Source of the DNA: an uncultured Actinomycetes bacterium | GTDB taxonomy: Bacteria > Actinomycetota > Actinomycetes > Nanopelagicales > Nanopelagicaceae | NCBI GenBank assembly: GCA_937876245.1 | Contig: CALEGP010000009.1 | Location: forward strand, 40,527-104,526 | DNA length: 64,000 bases | Direction: 5' to 3' | Shown: positions 17,871 to 30,957 of the stretch, piece after piece | Position numbering within the stretch: the first letter of the stretch is position 1 | Layout of the letters: the number at the start of each line of letters is the position of its first letter | The notes under the pieces: generated by a model | What the model saw: only the letters and a program-made list of their open reading frames with translations | Database searches by the model: none | What the model was told of the DNA's origin: nothing | Translations under genes and position numbers: made by a program

Positions 17871-18971
17871 ATTCTCATTTGCCGCCAATTGACCGCAAGC
17901 TCCATCAATTTCACGCCCTCTGGTGTCGCGTACCGTTACGGGAACTTTGTAGCTTTCCAGAATCCGAACGAATTCTGCTTCATCTTCAGCTCTTGAGGCA
18001 GTCCATTTTGAGCCGGGCGTTGGATTTAATGGAATTAAATTCACATGAGCATTTCTATTCCTCAATAGCCTTCCCAATAAATCTGCCCGCCATGCTTGGT
18101 CATTGATATCTCGAATAAGGGCATACTCAATGGAATAACGGCGACCAGTTTTAGCTTCATACTTATCTGCTGCGGCCAATACCTCTCGCACTTTCCATCT
18201 CGAGTTAATTGGCACCAAGGTGTCGCGAAGTTCATCATCGGGAGTATGTAGGGAAACGGCGAGAGTTACCGGAATGCCTTCCTCGCATAGTTTCTCTATT
18301 CCATTAACCAAGCCGACCGTTGAAAGCGTTACAGAACGTGCGCCAATTCCTAGACCATCTGGTTGCGCTGTCGTAATATTTCTAATAGAGCGAATAACGG
18401 CGTTGTAATTTGCCATTGGTTCGCCCATGCCCATGAAAACTACATTAGACAGTCGGGTCTCGCCGCCAGGCAATTCACCATCTGCACATATTTTTGCTGC
18501 TGCCACGACCTGGGCGGTGATTTCTCCTGCAGTTAAATTTCGAGTGAGGCCGCCTTGACCCGTAGCGCAAAATGGACAGTTCATCCCGCAACCTGCCTGT
18601 GAAGAAATACAGACTGTGGTCCGATCTGAATAGCGCATTAAAACGCTCTCCACCAAGACTCCATCGTGGAGTCTCCACAGATCTTTTCTGGTCTTGCCGC
18701 TATCGGTAGTTACAGATTTTACAAGAGTAATCAATTTAGGGACGAAGGCCTTAGCTAAGGTTTCTCGGAGATCCTTTGGAATATCACTCCAGCTTTCGGT
18801 GTCATCGTTGTAATGTGTAAAGAAATGAACTGCCATTTGATTTGCACGAAATTCTGGAATTCCTAACTCGACAGCCAGTGCTTTACGCTCGGTTATGTCG
18901 AGATCAGCAAAGTGTTTAGGTGGCTTGACGCGCTGCTTTGGCTCGTCAAAAACCAATTTGATTTCAGTCAT
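17862..18971 (-). CDS. rlmN: Dual-specificity 23S rRNA/tRNA methyltransferase RlmN
   Basis: Radical-SAM enzyme that methylates C2 of A2503 in 23S rRNA and A37 of some tRNAs. The 369 residues contain the CX3CX2C cluster (Cys128, Cys132, Cys135 in CGMNCPFC), the [12 protein letters not shown]-binding motif and the C-terminal methyl-carrying cysteine in [11 protein letters not shown]. It overlaps cdsA by an ATGA-type junction and is the last gene of rpsB-tsf-pyrH-frr-cdsA-rlmN. Confidence 0.97.
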   Translation of the reverse strand: MTEIKLVFDEPKQRVKPPKHFADLDITERKALAVELGIPEFRANQMAVHFFTHYNDDTESWSDIPKDLRETLAKAFVPKLITLVKSVTTDSGKTRKDLWRLHDGVLVESVLMRYSDRTTVCISSQAGCGMNCPFCATGQGGLTRNLTAGEITAQVVAAAKICADGELPGGETRLSNVVFMGMGEPMANYNAVIRSIRNITTAQPDGLGIGARSVTLSTVGLVNGIEKLCEEGIPVTLAVSLHTPDDELRDTLVPINSRWKVREVLAAADKYEAKTGRRYSIEYALIRDINDQAWRADLLGRLLRNRNAHVNLIPLNPTPGSKWTASRAEDEAEFVRILESYKVPVTVRDTRGREIDGACGQLAANENLK

Positions 18972-19819
18972 AAATTAAAGTGCTTAATAAATTCGAAGGC
19001 AAACCAGACAGCTGGCCCAGTAAATAATGCGGAATCAATTCGGTCAAGAATTCCGCCATGGCCAGGCAGAAAGCTTCCCATATCTTTAATGGCCAAATCA
19101 CGCTTAACTGCAGATTCAATTAAGTCACCACAAGTCGCAGTTACAACTGCAACCACTCCTATTGCAGCACCAATCCACCAGTCATGATCGAGCAAAAATT
19201 GAAATACCAGTGCGGATCCAATGGTCGTCACAATTATCGATCCAATCAAACCTTCCCAAGTCTTCTTCGGGCTGATGTGGGGCGCCAATGGATGCTTTCC
19301 AAGAAGTACTCCAAAAATATAGGCAAAAGTATCGTTGCAACTCACGAGAACGACGAGAGTAAATATTCGAGAAAGGCCATTTTTGTCGTGAGCTAGCAAT
19401 AAAATAAAACCACCAAGGAAAGCCAGATAAAACATAGCAAATGTAGCTGCCGCTGATTTACGGATAAAGTCCTTTGGGCTTTTGAAAAGAATATAAACCA
19501 ATAAGTTCGGGATTGCTATTGCGCCCGCAACTGCAAGCCCAGAAACACGACCATACCAAGCTGCAGCGAGCAATGTAGTTACGGCAAGTGCGATTGCATT
19601 TTCAGGTAAATCAATCCCTCCTGCTTTATAGGCGCGAACCAGTTCGCGAGAAGCAAGAAGTATCGTGGCCCAAGCAAAAATAGCAAAAAGAATCTGAAGA
19701 AAAGATATTGTCAAAAAAACTACGGCAAGAATTAAGACAGAAACCAAAATGGATGGACCTAGTTTGCGCCCAGCTCTGGCATTTATCGCCTCATTAAACG
19801 AATGAAAGTCTGCCATCAT
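18968..19819 (-). CDS. cdsA: Phosphatidate cytidylyltransferase
   Basis: Makes CDP-diacylglycerol from phosphatidate and CTP for phospholipid synthesis, in the membrane. The 283 residues contain about eight hydrophobic segments and the C-terminal CDP-diglyceride synthase signature [19 protein letters not shown]. The start ATG overlaps the frr stop (TAATG). Position between frr and rlmN matches other Actinobacteria. Confidence 0.95.
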   Translation of the reverse strand: MMADFHSFNEAINARAGRKLGPSILVSVLILAVVFLTISFLQILFAIFAWATILLASRELVRAYKAGGIDLPENAIALAVTTLLAAAWYGRVSGLAVAGAIAIPNLLVYILFKSPKDFIRKSAAATFAMFYLAFLGGFILLLAHDKNGLSRIFTLVVLVSCNDTFAYIFGVLLGKHPLAPHISPKKTWEGLIGSIIVTTIGSALVFQFLLDHDWWIGAAIGVVAVVTATCGDLIESAVKRDLAIKDMGSFLPGHGGILDRIDSALFTGPAVWFAFEFIKHFNL

Positions 19820-20382
19820 TAAACTTCGAGAAGTTCGGCTTCCTTGTGCTTTAACAGCTCATCAATCTTTGTTACATGATCAGATGTAATTTTTTCAAGA
19901 TCTTTTTCACCGCGCGATACATCATCCTTGCCCGCTAAGCCATCCTTCTCTAATTTCTCCATTGTCTCTTTTGCGGTGCGACGAATATTGCGGATTGAAA
20001 CTCTAGAATCCTCGGCCTTCGTCCGAGCAACTTTTATATAGTCTTTGCGCCGTTCCTCGGTCAACTGTGGAAAATTAACTCTGATAACTCCCCCGTCAGA
20101 TGCCGGATTAACCCCTAAGTCAGATTCCCGAATAGCCTTCTCAATCGCCGCAGACGCGCCTTTATCAAAGGGAGAGACAATAGCCATGCGTGGCTCAGGC
20201 ACTTGAAAAGATGCCAGTTGCGAAAGTGGAGTCATGGCCCCGTAATAATCGACAACAATCTTGGCAAACATTGCTGGATGTGCGCGGCCTGTGCGAATTG
20301 CCCCGAAATCTTCTTTGGCAACCTCTACAGCCTTGTCCATTTTTGAAGTTGCATCACCTAGAGCTGTTGAAATATCACTCAT
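19819..20382 (-). CDS. frr: Ribosome recycling factor
   Basis: Splits post-termination ribosomes together with EF-G. The 187 residues show the typical three-helix-bundle sequence, with AIRTGRAHPAMF near the N-terminus and VRVNFPQLTEERRKDYIKVA-like sequence in the middle. AAGGGGAG precedes the ATG. It lies 18 bp after pyrH in the rpsB operon. Confidence 0.97.
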   Translation of the reverse strand: MSDISTALGDATSKMDKAVEVAKEDFGAIRTGRAHPAMFAKIVVDYYGAMTPLSQLASFQVPEPRMAIVSPFDKGASAAIEKAIRESDLGVNPASDGGVIRVNFPQLTEERRKDYIKVARTKAEDSRVSIRNIRRTAKETMEKLEKDGLAGKDDVSRGEKDLEKITSDHVTKIDELLKHKEAELLEV

Positions 20383-20400
20383 AATCTCCCCTTACAAACT

Positions 20401-21117
20401 TTACGAAACTAGAGTTCCGACGCTATCGCCGCTAACCGCGCGGGCAATATTGCCCTTATTTTTTAAATCGAAAATAACAATAGGTAGATTATTTTCCCGG
20501 CACAAACTAAATGCTGCGGCATCTGCCACTGCTAGAGACTTTGAAAGTACTTCATCAAAGCTGATACTTTCATATTTGACCGCTGATTTATCCTTCTTTG
20601 GATCGGCAGAATAAACTCCGTCTACACCGCTCTTGGCAAGCAGAAGTGCTTCGGCAGAAACTTCCAGTGCTCGTTGCGCAGCCACAGTATCCGTTGTGAA
20701 AAATGGCATTCCTGCTCCCGCCCCAAAGATAACAACCCGTCCTTTTTCCAAGTGACGAATTGCTCTGCGAGGAATGTAGGGCTCAGCAACTTGGCCCATT
20801 GTTATGGCAGTTTGTACTCGAGTGTCAATACCTTCTTTTTCTAAAAAATCTTGTAGCGCTAAACAGTTCATGACCGTTCCAAGCATTCCCATGTAGTCAG
20901 CGCGAGCGCGATCCATACCTCGTTGTTGAAGTTCGGCGCCTCGGAAGTAATTACCGCCACCGACAACGATTCCAATTTGTACGCCGCTACGGACAACATC
21001 TGCAATCTGGTTTGCTACATCGTGCACGACATCAGGATCTACACCAATGCCTTTCTCTCCGCCAAATACCTCGCCAGAAAGTTTAAGGAGCACTCTCTTG
21101 TAACCTTTGCGGGCCAT
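20401..21117 (-). CDS. pyrH: UMP kinase
   Basis: Phosphorylates UMP to UDP. This is the hexameric bacterial amino-acid-kinase-fold enzyme, not the eukaryotic type. The 238 residues include [13 protein letters not shown] (ATP-binding N-terminus), [10 protein letters not shown] and the [11 protein letters not shown] region. AAGGAG lies 9 bp before the ATG. The next gene upstream is tsf. Confidence 0.97.
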   Translation of the reverse strand: MARKGYKRVLLKLSGEVFGGEKGIGVDPDVVHDVANQIADVVRSGVQIGIVVGGGNYFRGAELQQRGMDRARADYMGMLGTVMNCLALQDFLEKEGIDTRVQTAITMGQVAEPYIPRRAIRHLEKGRVVIFGAGAGMPFFTTDTVAAQRALEVSAEALLLAKSGVDGVYSADPKKDKSAVKYESISFDEVLSKSLAVADAAAFSLCRENNLPIVIFDLKNKGNIARAVSGDSVGTLVS

Positions 21118-21166
21118 AGCTGAGTGCTCCTTATCTACTAACTTTGTTAACTTCTAATAGGCGAGA

Positions 21167-21994
21167 TTACTGTCCAACTCGGAATCGGTGAAATGCCGAC
21201 ACGGCTGTCTTAGCCTCATCTGCGATTTGTTGAACCGTTTTCTTGGCATCCTTGGCGAAAGATTGCTCTAACAAGCTAACTTCCTTCACGAAGCCAGTAA
21301 CCCGACCTTCGACAATCCTGGCTATTGATGCCTCTGGCTTACCCTCTGCGCGGGCAGTCTCTTCGGCAATACGGCGCTCGCTTTCAATGTGCTCAGCAGG
21401 AATATCTTCACGCCGAACAAATTGTGGAGCAAAAGCAGCGATGTGCTGGGCAATATCTTTACCCGCTTCAGCAGCATCTTTGGCAAGTTGAACCAAAACT
21501 CCGACCTGTGGTGGCAAATCTGGACTAGTGCGGTGCAGGTAAAGGGAAACTGGTGAACCTTGAAGAACTGCAATACGGCGAAGCTCGATCTTTTCGCCCA
21601 GAGTCGCATTTCCTTCATCAATTGTTCTCTGAACAGTTTTACCATTTGCCAACGTTGAGGCATGGAATTGAGCCAAGTCACCGATTTTGCTTGCGAGCAA
21701 ATGTGCCAGTAACTCATTTGCTAACTCTTGGAAACGATCACCTTTTGCAACAAAATCTGTCTCGCAATTTAGCTCGAGCATTACGCCAACATCACCTTCG
21801 GCCTTAGCAAGCACCAAGCCATTTGATGTCGTGCGGCCTTCGCGCTTAGTTACACCTTTTTGTCCCTTAACCCGAATGATTTCAACGGCCTTTTCAAAAT
21901 CGCCATCAGCTTCATCCATTGCCTTTTTGCAATCAAGCATCCCGGCAGCAGTTGCTTCACGTAATTTTTTTATATCTTCTGCTGTGTAAGCCAA
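21167..21994 (-). CDS. tsf: Elongation factor Ts
   Basis: Nucleotide-exchange factor for EF-Tu. The 275 residues begin with the UBA-like domain (TAEDIKKLREATAAGMLDCKKA) and contain ELNCETDFVAKGDRF, a family signature. The start codon is TTG (not ATG), preceded by GGGAGAA about nine bases upstream, and it lies five bases after the rpsB stop. A TTG start may keep EF-Ts output below that of S2. Confidence 0.96.
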   Translation of the reverse strand: MAYTAEDIKKLREATAAGMLDCKKAMDEADGDFEKAVEIIRVKGQKGVTKREGRTTSNGLVLAKAEGDVGVMLELNCETDFVAKGDRFQELANELLAHLLASKIGDLAQFHASTLANGKTVQRTIDEGNATLGEKIELRRIAVLQGSPVSLYLHRTSPDLPPQVGVLVQLAKDAAEAGKDIAQHIAAFAPQFVRREDIPAEHIESERRIAEETARAEGKPEASIARIVEGRVTGFVKEVSLLEQSFAKDAKKTVQQIADEAKTAVSAFHRFRVGQ

Positions 21995-21999
21995 TTTAA

Positions 22000-22854
22000 T
22001 TATTCTCCCGCTACTTGTGTTGTTTCTGAAGCTCTCTCTGGAGTTGCTTCAGGTGTTACCTCTGGAGTTGCTTCAGACTTATTTAGCATTTCTTTTTCCA
22101 CGTCAGTTAGTGGCTCTGCCTCTTTAGCCACTGGTGCTGCGACCTTATCGGCAGCTGCTGCAGCTGCTGCAGAACGGGCTTCAAGGCCAGCGACAGCGGC
22201 ATCGGTGATAACCCTAGTTAGGAGGGCAATTGAGCGAATGGCATCGTCATTTCCAGGAATTTTGTAATCAACTTCATCTGGATCGCAGTTTGTATCCAAG
22301 ATTGCGACAACTGGAATACCGAGCTTGTGTGCTTCTGCAACAGCAAGGTGCTCTTTTTTGGTGTCTACAACCCAAATCGCGCTTGGCAACTTAGTCATGT
22401 TGCGAATACCTTCAAGGTTCTTTGTTAGCTTCTCGCGCTCACGGCGAAGAACTAGAAGTTCTTTCTTTGTTAAAAGCTGGTCATTTGAATTCTCAAGAAG
22501 TTCTAGTTCCTTAAGACGTTGAATTCGCTTATATACGGTTGGGAAGTTTGTAAGCATTCCACCGAGCCAGCGCTCTGTAACGTAAGGCATTTGAACGCGA
22601 GCAGATTGAGCCTTAATTGGCTCGTGCGCTTGCTTTTTTGTTCCTACAAAAAGGATGTGTCCGCCTTTTGCAACGGTGTCCCTAATGAATTCGTAAGCAC
22701 TATCAATTAGTGCAAGTGATTGTTGAATATCGATGATGTAAATACCGTTGCGCTCGGCAAATATGTAGCGCTTCATTTTCGGATTCCATCGACGGGTCTG
22801 GTGTCCGAAGTGGACTCCGCTATCGAGAAGTTCTCGCATTGATACAACCGCCAT
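22000..22854 (-). CDS. rpsB: 30S ribosomal protein S2
   Basis: Primary binder of the small subunit platform region. The 284 residues start with [25 protein letters not shown], the family hallmark. The C-terminus carries an Ala-rich then Pro/Glu/Thr-rich tail ([11 protein letters not shown]) beyond the conserved fold, partly encoded by a 16-bp direct repeat. A strong AAAGGAG precedes the ATG. It is the first gene of the operon and has a long structured leader. Confidence 0.97.
   Translation of the reverse strand: MAVVSMRELLDSGVHFGHQTRRWNPKMKRYIFAERNGIYIIDIQQSLALIDSAYEFIRDTVAKGGHILFVGTKKQAHEPIKAQSARVQMPYVTERWLGGMLTNFPTVYKRIQRLKELELLENSNDQLLTKKELLVLRREREKLTKNLEGIRNMTKLPSAIWVVDTKKEHLAVAEAHKLGIPVVAILDTNCDPDEVDYKIPGNDDAIRSIALLTRVITDAAVAGLEARSAAAAAAADKVAAPVAKEAEPLTDVEKEMLNKSEATPEVTPEATPERASETTQVAGE
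22037..22076. repeat. 16-bp direct repeat inside rpsB tail
   Basis: The sequence tctggagttgcttcag occurs at 22037-22052 and again at 22061-22076, a period of 24 bases. It encodes the repeated E-A-T-P-E units of the S2 C-terminal tail, so the tail may vary in length by eight-residue steps between strains. Confidence 0.8.
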
Positions 22855-22922
22855 GGCGGCACACTCCTTTTTTGCAGATTGCGATTAAGCAAAATGCACT
22901 CGGTTGATGACCTAACAACTTG

Positions 22923-22971
22923 TTCGGTCCCTAGTGTCTTAACACCGACCGCTTAAGTTAAGCGGACCGAA
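22923..22971 (-). promoter_or_regulatory. Three-way-junction leader of rpsB (candidate S2 autoregulatory element)
   Basis: In the 252-bp gap upstream of rpsB the minus-strand RNA can form a closing stem TTCGGTC/GACCGAA (7 bp) enclosing two hairpins: CCGCTTA-ACT-TAAGCGG and GTGT-TAAG-ACAC. The arrangement is a compact three-way junction about 70 nt before the ATG. Many S2 leaders bind the S2 protein to repress translation; that role here is inferred. The rest of the gap holds the promoter region, which I cannot define reliably. Confidence 0.6.
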
Positions 22972-23106
22972 ATGGTTAATTAGATATTGACTAGAAGCTG
23001 CAATCTAATAAGACACGTGAAGTCACAGATCTTGCGATTTGTGCTGGGATAATCCTAAAGGATGTATGGGCATGCTAATTACCTTCTTCCTCGCTCCTCA
23101 GATTAA

Positions 23107-24006
23107 CTACGCTCGAGGATGAGCCTGTTGATATGCCTTTTTTAGCCGTTCAGGTGAAACATGCGTATAGATCTGAGTTGTCGCTAGTGAGGAGTGCCCC
23201 AAAATCTCCTGCACCGTCCGAAGATCTGCCCCTCCTTCAAGCAAATGGGTGGCAGCGGTATGTCGAAGGCCATGCGGACTCATATGCGAATCAATAGCTT
23301 GCATTGCGCGATAAACAACCTCGCGGACAGTCCTTTGATCCATGCGTTTGCCTCGCGCTCCAAGAAAGACTGCATCTTCTGAACTCTCATTAAGGAGTTC
23401 AACTCGACCAACTTCTAACCAATTTTGCAGAGCGCGCATTGCCGGAAGCCCAACCGGAACAACCCGCTCTTTATTTCCTTTGCCTAAAACCTGAAGGGTA
23501 TTTCGCGACATATCAATATCGCGAATATTTAAGCCACAAATTTCAGAAACTCGAGCCCCTGAGGCATAAAGAACTTCAATTATCGCCAGGTCCCGGATAT
23601 TTATCGGATTCGGCTCCTCTCCTGCTTTTGCCGAAATAGCCGCCAGAACAATCTCGGTTTGCGAACGAGTTAAAACTTCAGGAAGGGTCTTGTGCGCCTT
23701 AGGTATCGCAAGATTTGACCCTATATCCGTTGGAATCCACTTTTGACTTGCCGCCCAATAAGTAAAGGCTCGAATCGAAACAATTCTTCGAGCCAGCGTC
23801 GCTCGAGAAATTCCTGTTGATTGCAAATTAGCTAGCCAAGAACGAATATGCGTTATTTGGAGATCAGAAAATTCAGAAATGCCTAATTTTTCAATATGAG
23901 ATAAGAAAGATTCAAGATCACTTACATAGCCGCGAATAGAATTATCGGCCAAATTACGAACTAGCGCCAAGTGCTCCTCGTATTTAGCAACTAACTCAGA
24001 GCTCAT
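23107..24006 (-). CDS. xerC: Site-specific tyrosine recombinase XerC
   Basis: Resolves chromosome dimers at dif together with XerD. The 299 residues have the N-terminal SAM-like DNA-binding domain (about 1-90) and the catalytic domain with Arg in ASGARVSEICGL, the HGLRHTAATHL box (H and R) and the nucleophile Tyr in TTQIYTHV. Its position upstream of rpsB is the usual actinobacterial place for xerC, so it is a housekeeping recombinase rather than a phage integrase. A TAGCCT box lies six bases before the ATG. Confidence 0.92.
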   Translation of the reverse strand: MSSELVAKYEEHLALVRNLADNSIRGYVSDLESFLSHIEKLGISEFSDLQITHIRSWLANLQSTGISRATLARRIVSIRAFTYWAASQKWIPTDIGSNLAIPKAHKTLPEVLTRSQTEIVLAAISAKAGEEPNPINIRDLAIIEVLYASGARVSEICGLNIRDIDMSRNTLQVLGKGNKERVVPVGLPAMRALQNWLEVGRVELLNESSEDAVFLGARGKRMDQRTVREVVYRAMQAIDSHMSPHGLRHTAATHLLEGGADLRTVQEILGHSSLATTQIYTHVSPERLKKAYQQAHPRA

Positions 24007-24012
24007 ACCTCA

Positions 24013-24018
24013 AGGCTA
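24013..24018 (-). promoter_or_regulatory. -10 box of a probable leaderless xerC promoter
   Basis: TAGCCT followed by TGAGGT and the xerC ATG. A -35-like TTCGAC lies 17 bases further upstream, a good spacing. The box overlaps the stop codon of cimA. TGAGG could serve as a short-spaced ribosome-binding site, so this is not unambiguous. Confidence 0.5.
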
Positions 24019-25599
24019 CTCGGGTTTTCTTCCTTGTCGAAGTAAGCCATATGTAACAGAATCTTCAAGCGCCATAACTGAGGCAGCTATAACATTTTCA
24101 TGAACTCCAATTGTGCTCCACTCTGCTGCGCCATCGCTTGTTTCAACGAGTACTCGAGTCACGGCGCCGGTTCCCAACCGCCCCTCAAGAATTCGGACTT
24201 TGTAATCAGTGAGCTCCAGCTTCTCTAACTCTGGATAAAACTTAAGTAAGCCGGAGCGAAGAGCTGTATCAATTGCATTAACTGGTCCATTGCCTGAACC
24301 CTCCGATTCAATCTCTTTACCGCCAGCAGATATTGTGAGAAAAGCCTTTGAAGTCACGTTGTTATTTACATCGCGACTTACAGTCGTGTCCCACTTCTCA
24401 ACTTTGAAGAAAGTTGCCCGCTTGCCATCAATCTCTTCTCGAAGTAAAAGTTCAAATGAAGCATCGGCTGCTTCAAAAGTAAATCCGCGTGACTCCATCT
24501 CTTTTACACGCTCGACGACTCGTCCTAGAACGCTTTTATCCTCGCCAATTTCAATTCCAAGTTCCTGAGATTTAAGTTCTATAGATGCTCTGCCTGCCAT
24601 CTCAGAAACCAACATTCGCCGATCATTGCCAACCGAAGAAGGATCTTCATGTTGATACATAGCTGGATCAACTTTTATCGCACTTGCATGCAGCCCTGCT
24701 TTATGCGCAAAAGCTGAAACTCCAACATAAGGTTGGCGTGCGCTAGGAGCAACATTGGTAACTTCAGCAACTGCATGAGAAATTCTAAATGCTTCGCGAA
24801 GTGCCCCGTTCGGAAGAACGCTCTGCTTCTTCTTTAGTTCTAAGTTGGCAATAATGCTGACCAAGTCGGCATTACCAGTGCGTTCACCATAGCCATTTAA
24901 AGTTCCCTGCACATGTGTTACACCAGCAGAAATTGCAGCGAGCGAATTGGCAACCGCGCACCCCGTGTCATTGTGGCAATGAATTCCCAGTCTGGCACTT
25001 GAGGCACTCAAAACATCATGCACAACTTGTGAAAGTTCATCAGGCAACATTCCACCATTGGTGTCACAGAGTGCAATTACATCGGCCCCAGCTTCAGCAG
25101 AAACGCGGACGACTTCAAGTGCGTAAGCGCGATTAGATTTGTAGCCATCAAAGAAATGCTCGGCATCTAGAAATACTCTCTGGCCTCCGGCGCGCAAAAA
25201 TTCAATTGACTCTTTGATCATTGCCAAATTCTCATCAAGATTAGTTTTCAGTGCGAGATCTACGTGGCGATCATGACTCTTGGCTACAAGAGTTACCCCT
25301 GCCGCCCCAGAATCTTGAAGGGCTCGCAACAACACATCATCTGCAGCCTTAATATTTGGTCTACGGGTGGCGCCAAAGGCCATAAATGTTGCATTCTTTA
25401 ATTTAAGTTCCGTTTTCGCCCGCTTAAAAAATTCCGTGTCCTTCGGATTGGCTCCCGGCCAACCACCTTCAATAAAACCAACGCCTAGCTCATCTAAGTG
25501 GCGTGCAATAGCCAGCTTGTCATGAACCGAAAGATTCAGCCCTTCTTGCTGGGCGCCATCTCTAAGCGTTGTGTCATATATGTGAAAATTGTCATTCAT
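24016..25599 (-). CDS. cimA: (R)-citramalate synthase
   Basis: Condenses pyruvate and acetyl-CoA to citramalate, the entry to 2-oxobutyrate for isoleucine without threonine deaminase. The 527-residue DRE-TIM metallolyase has IYDTTLRDGAQQEGLNLS at the N-terminus, the metal site GIHCHNDTGCAVANS and a C-terminal LeuA-type regulatory domain (about 390-527). Length and sequence fit CimA/homocitrate-like enzymes better than LeuA, and the neighbours ilvE, leuB (which can process methylmalate) and ilvBNC support this. It abuts ilvE with no gap. Confidence 0.88.
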   Translation of the reverse strand: MNDNFHIYDTTLRDGAQQEGLNLSVHDKLAIARHLDELGVGFIEGGWPGANPKDTEFFKRAKTELKLKNATFMAFGATRRPNIKAADDVLLRALQDSGAAGVTLVAKSHDRHVDLALKTNLDENLAMIKESIEFLRAGGQRVFLDAEHFFDGYKSNRAYALEVVRVSAEAGADVIALCDTNGGMLPDELSQVVHDVLSASSARLGIHCHNDTGCAVANSLAAISAGVTHVQGTLNGYGERTGNADLVSIIANLELKKKQSVLPNGALREAFRISHAVAEVTNVAPSARQPYVGVSAFAHKAGLHASAIKVDPAMYQHEDPSSVGNDRRMLVSEMAGRASIELKSQELGIEIGEDKSVLGRVVERVKEMESRGFTFEAADASFELLLREEIDGKRATFFKVEKWDTTVSRDVNNNVTSKAFLTISAGGKEIESEGSGNGPVNAIDTALRSGLLKFYPELEKLELTDYKVRILEGRLGTGAVTRVLVETSDGAAEWSTIGVHENVIAASVMALEDSVTYGLLRQGRKPE

Positions 25600-26685
25600 T
25601 TAGCAAACCTTCACATTCCAGCCATGTTTATCTTCAATTAGTCCGTGCTGAATTCCAAGGATGGTTTCCCGAATTTGAGCTGTAATTGGTCCTGGTTTTC
25701 CGTCGCCGGTATTCCATGTTCCGAATTGACTCTTAGCTGCACCAATCGCGCTGACAACAGCCGCGGTACCACACGCAAATATTTCAGTTATTTCACCGCT
25801 AGCTACTCCGTCTCGCCAGTCATCAATTGAGAACATTACTTCCTCAACTTTATAACCTAAATCTTTGGCGACAGTAAGAATCGAATCTCGAGTTATTCCA
25901 GGCAGTAATGTTCCCGTTAATTTTGGCGTGATGATAGTCGCATCTTCTCCAGAACCCTTAATGAAATAGAGATTCATGCCGCCCATCTCTTCAACCCAGC
26001 GGCGTTCTACTGCATCTAACCAAACTACTTGATCGCAACCTTTGGTCGCTGCCTGTTTTTGCGCTACAAGTGAAGCCGCATAATTCCCACCACACTTTGC
26101 CTCCCCGGTTCCACCAATAGCTGCACGAACGTATTCGGTTGAGATCCAGACAGTGACTGCTTCTGCCGCATTAAAATATGCACCTGCCGGAGTTGCAATA
26201 AGCATATACATTGCTCTGTTTGAAGGGCGCACTCCAAGGCCAACTTCGGTTGCAAACATAAATGGCCGGATATATAGCGATTCGCCAACCTTGGTTGGAA
26301 CCCACTTCCTATCTTCCTTAACCAAAGTCGTAATCGTCTCGATAAATTCGGGAACGCTAAGCTCTGGCAGGGCCAAACGAGCCGCGCTTCTGGCAAATCG
26401 CCCGGCGTTTGCATCGGGCCGAAAGAGCGAAATACTGCCATCTGGTTGTGAATACGCTTTCATTCCCTCAAATATTTCTTGACCATAATGAAAAACTGCC
26501 GTTGCTGGATCAAGAGTAATTGGACCATATGCCTTCAACTCGGCATCACCCCAGCCCTCTGCTTCACTCCAATTAGCAACTATCATGTTATCTGTGTAGT
26601 ACTTTCCGAATCCGCCCGCTGCAATTTTCGACTGACGATCAGCTTCGGTAGCTGGGGTTTGATTTGGGGTTAAATTTATTTTCAT
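25600..26685 (-). CDS. ilvE: Branched-chain amino acid aminotransferase
   Basis: Fold-type IV PLP aminotransferase that makes the final step to valine, leucine and isoleucine. The 361 residues include [28 protein letters not shown], and the [17 protein letters not shown] stretch typical of the longer IlvE subgroup of Actinobacteria. The start overlaps the leuB stop (ATGA), showing coupling, and cimA follows directly. Confidence 0.95.
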   Translation of the reverse strand: MKINLTPNQTPATEADRQSKIAAGGFGKYYTDNMIVANWSEAEGWGDAELKAYGPITLDPATAVFHYGQEIFEGMKAYSQPDGSISLFRPDANAGRFARSAARLALPELSVPEFIETITTLVKEDRKWVPTKVGESLYIRPFMFATEVGLGVRPSNRAMYMLIATPAGAYFNAAEAVTVWISTEYVRAAIGGTGEAKCGGNYAASLVAQKQAATKGCDQVVWLDAVERRWVEEMGGMNLYFIKGSGEDATIITPKLTGTLLPGITRDSILTVAKDLGYKVEEVMFSIDDWRDGVASGEITEIFACGTAAVVSAIGAAKSQFGTWNTGDGKPGPITAQIRETILGIQHGLIEDKHGWNVKVC

Positions 26686-27719
26686 TTCACACCAGCTGCT
26701 AGCGCATCTCCGATTTGAGAAGTACTTCTTTTGGCTTCTCCGCGACTTAACAAATCTGCAGCAACTGCTCGTTCGATATCTGCGGCGGCATCATGCAAGC
26801 CAAGATGTGAAAGCATCATTGCCACTGACATTACAGTCGCGGTGGGATCAGCAAGCGATTTACCAGCAATATCTGGTGCCGAACCATGAACTGGCTCGAA
26901 CATTGATGGGAATTCACCAGTTGGGTTGATATTTCCCGAAGCAGCAAGGCCGATACCGCCACAAATTGCAGCGGCAATATCAGTCAAAATATCGCCAAAA
27001 AGATTATCAGTTACAACGACATCAAAACGCTCTGGGTTGCTAACGAAGAACATAGCTGCCGCATCCACATGCAAATAATCGGTTTCTACATCTGAAAATT
27101 CTTTTGCTACCTCGTTAAAAGTGCGCGTCCAAAGTCCACCGGCGCGAGTTAAAACATTATTTTTATGTACAAGAGTCAATTTTTTTCTCGGCCGATTTTG
27201 GGCACGAACAAATGCATCACGGATAACTCTCTCAGCACCGCGTCGAGTATTTAGACTTTCCTCAGTGGCGATTTCATCTTTAGTGCCATAGGCAAGTGAC
27301 CCACCGGCGCCAACATATGGCCCCTCAGTTCCTTCTCGAACGACAATAAAATCAATTGAACCAGAATTAACCAGCGGTGATTTAACGCCAGCATGCAACT
27401 TTGCCGGTCGTAGATTTATGTAATGATCAAATGCGAAACGCAATTTCAGAAGCAGGCCGCGTTCTAGCACGCCACTTGGAACTGATGGGTCCCCAACTGC
27501 GCCAAGAAGAATGACGTCGGCTTTAGCCAATTCGGCCATAACAGAGTCAGGAAGTACTTCCCCAGTTTTGTGCCAGTAATTAGCACCCAACTCATAGTCG
27601 GTCTGGCTAAAAGTAACCTCGTATTTGGCAGCTACGATGGCCAGAACCTTGAGCCCTTCAGTAATAACCTCAGGTCCAATCCCATCTCCTGCAATTACCG
27701 CTAAATTAATATTTTTCAT
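26682..27719 (-). CDS. leuB: 3-isopropylmalate dehydrogenase
   Basis: Oxidatively decarboxylates 3-isopropylmalate in leucine synthesis, and in the citramalate route may also handle methylmalate. The 345 residues start [18 protein letters not shown] and contain the metal/substrate segment [19 protein letters not shown] and the C-terminal [18 protein letters not shown]. The ORF track starts three codons earlier at a TTG; the ATG at 27719, one base after the serA stop, is the natural start. Confidence 0.96.
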   Translation of the reverse strand: MKNINLAVIAGDGIGPEVITEGLKVLAIVAAKYEVTFSQTDYELGANYWHKTGEVLPDSVMAELAKADVILLGAVGDPSVPSGVLERGLLLKLRFAFDHYINLRPAKLHAGVKSPLVNSGSIDFIVVREGTEGPYVGAGGSLAYGTKDEIATEESLNTRRGAERVIRDAFVRAQNRPRKKLTLVHKNNVLTRAGGLWTRTFNEVAKEFSDVETDYLHVDAAAMFFVSNPERFDVVVTDNLFGDILTDIAAAICGGIGLAASGNINPTGEFPSMFEPVHGSAPDIAGKSLADPTATVMSVAMMLSHLGLHDAAADIERAVAADLLSRGEAKRSTSQIGDALAAGVK

Positions 27720-27720
27720 T

Positions 27721-30355
<2,635 letters not shown>

Positions 30356-30401
30356 TTAGATGTTAGTTTTGGATATTGGAGATATTGGGTAATCTTATTT
30401 T

Positions 30402-30956
30402 TTATTTCTTATCTTCTGAAATCGAGCCTGGTTTTAGACCTCTAGACATAGCTACCAAGCCTGATTGGACGAGTTCCAAGATGCCATATGGCTCAAGGAC
30501 TCGAAGCAAGGCAGATATTTTCTCGGTATTTCCGGTGGCCTCTATAGTTACTGCATCCTGTGCCACATCCACTACTTTGGCCCGAAAAAGCTGAACCGTC
30601 TCTAATACTTGAGAGCGCGTTGTCACATCCGTTGCAACTTTAACCAGCAAAAGTTCGCGCTGCACTGAAATAACTGGATCAAGCTCGGTGATACTAATTA
30701 TATTAATCAACTTATCCAATTGGGCGATGACCTGCTCTAGAGCATGGTCTTCAACATTTATGACAATCGTCATCCTTGAAAAATAAGGATTCTCGGTTGC
30801 CCCAACAGCCAGAGAGTCAATGTTGTAACCGCGACGAGAGAAGAGCGATGAAACTCGAGCAAGTACGCCTGGACTATTCTCTACTAAAACCGAGAGAGTG
30901 CGAGTCGAGGATGTTGAATGTGATGCGGTCGGTGCATCTGGATGTGATTGAGTCAT
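30402..30956 (-). CDS. ilvN: Acetolactate synthase small (regulatory) subunit
   Basis: Regulatory subunit that confers valine feedback on acetolactate synthase. It has an ACT domain (TLSVLVENSPGVLARVSSLFS), then LDKLINIISITELDP and the C-terminal ALS domain. The ORF track begins 15 codons earlier inside ilvB; the ATG at 30956 with AGGAG seven bases upstream, and one base after the ilvB stop, is the proper start (184 residues). Confidence 0.95.
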   Translation of the reverse strand: MTQSHPDAPTASHSTSSTRTLSVLVENSPGVLARVSSLFSRRGYNIDSLAVGATENPYFSRMTIVINVEDHALEQVIAQLDKLINIISITELDPVISVQRELLLVKVATDVTTRSQVLETVQLFRAKVVDVAQDAVTIEATGNTEKISALLRVLEPYGILELVQSGLVAMSRGLKPGSISEDKK

Positions 30957-30957
30957 G

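Noticed and set aside
23107-24006. Tyrosine recombinase as sign of a prophage or integrative element
   Set aside because: Its sequence and its place upstream of rpsB match chromosomal xerC; there are no phage genes, att repeats or tRNA next to it.
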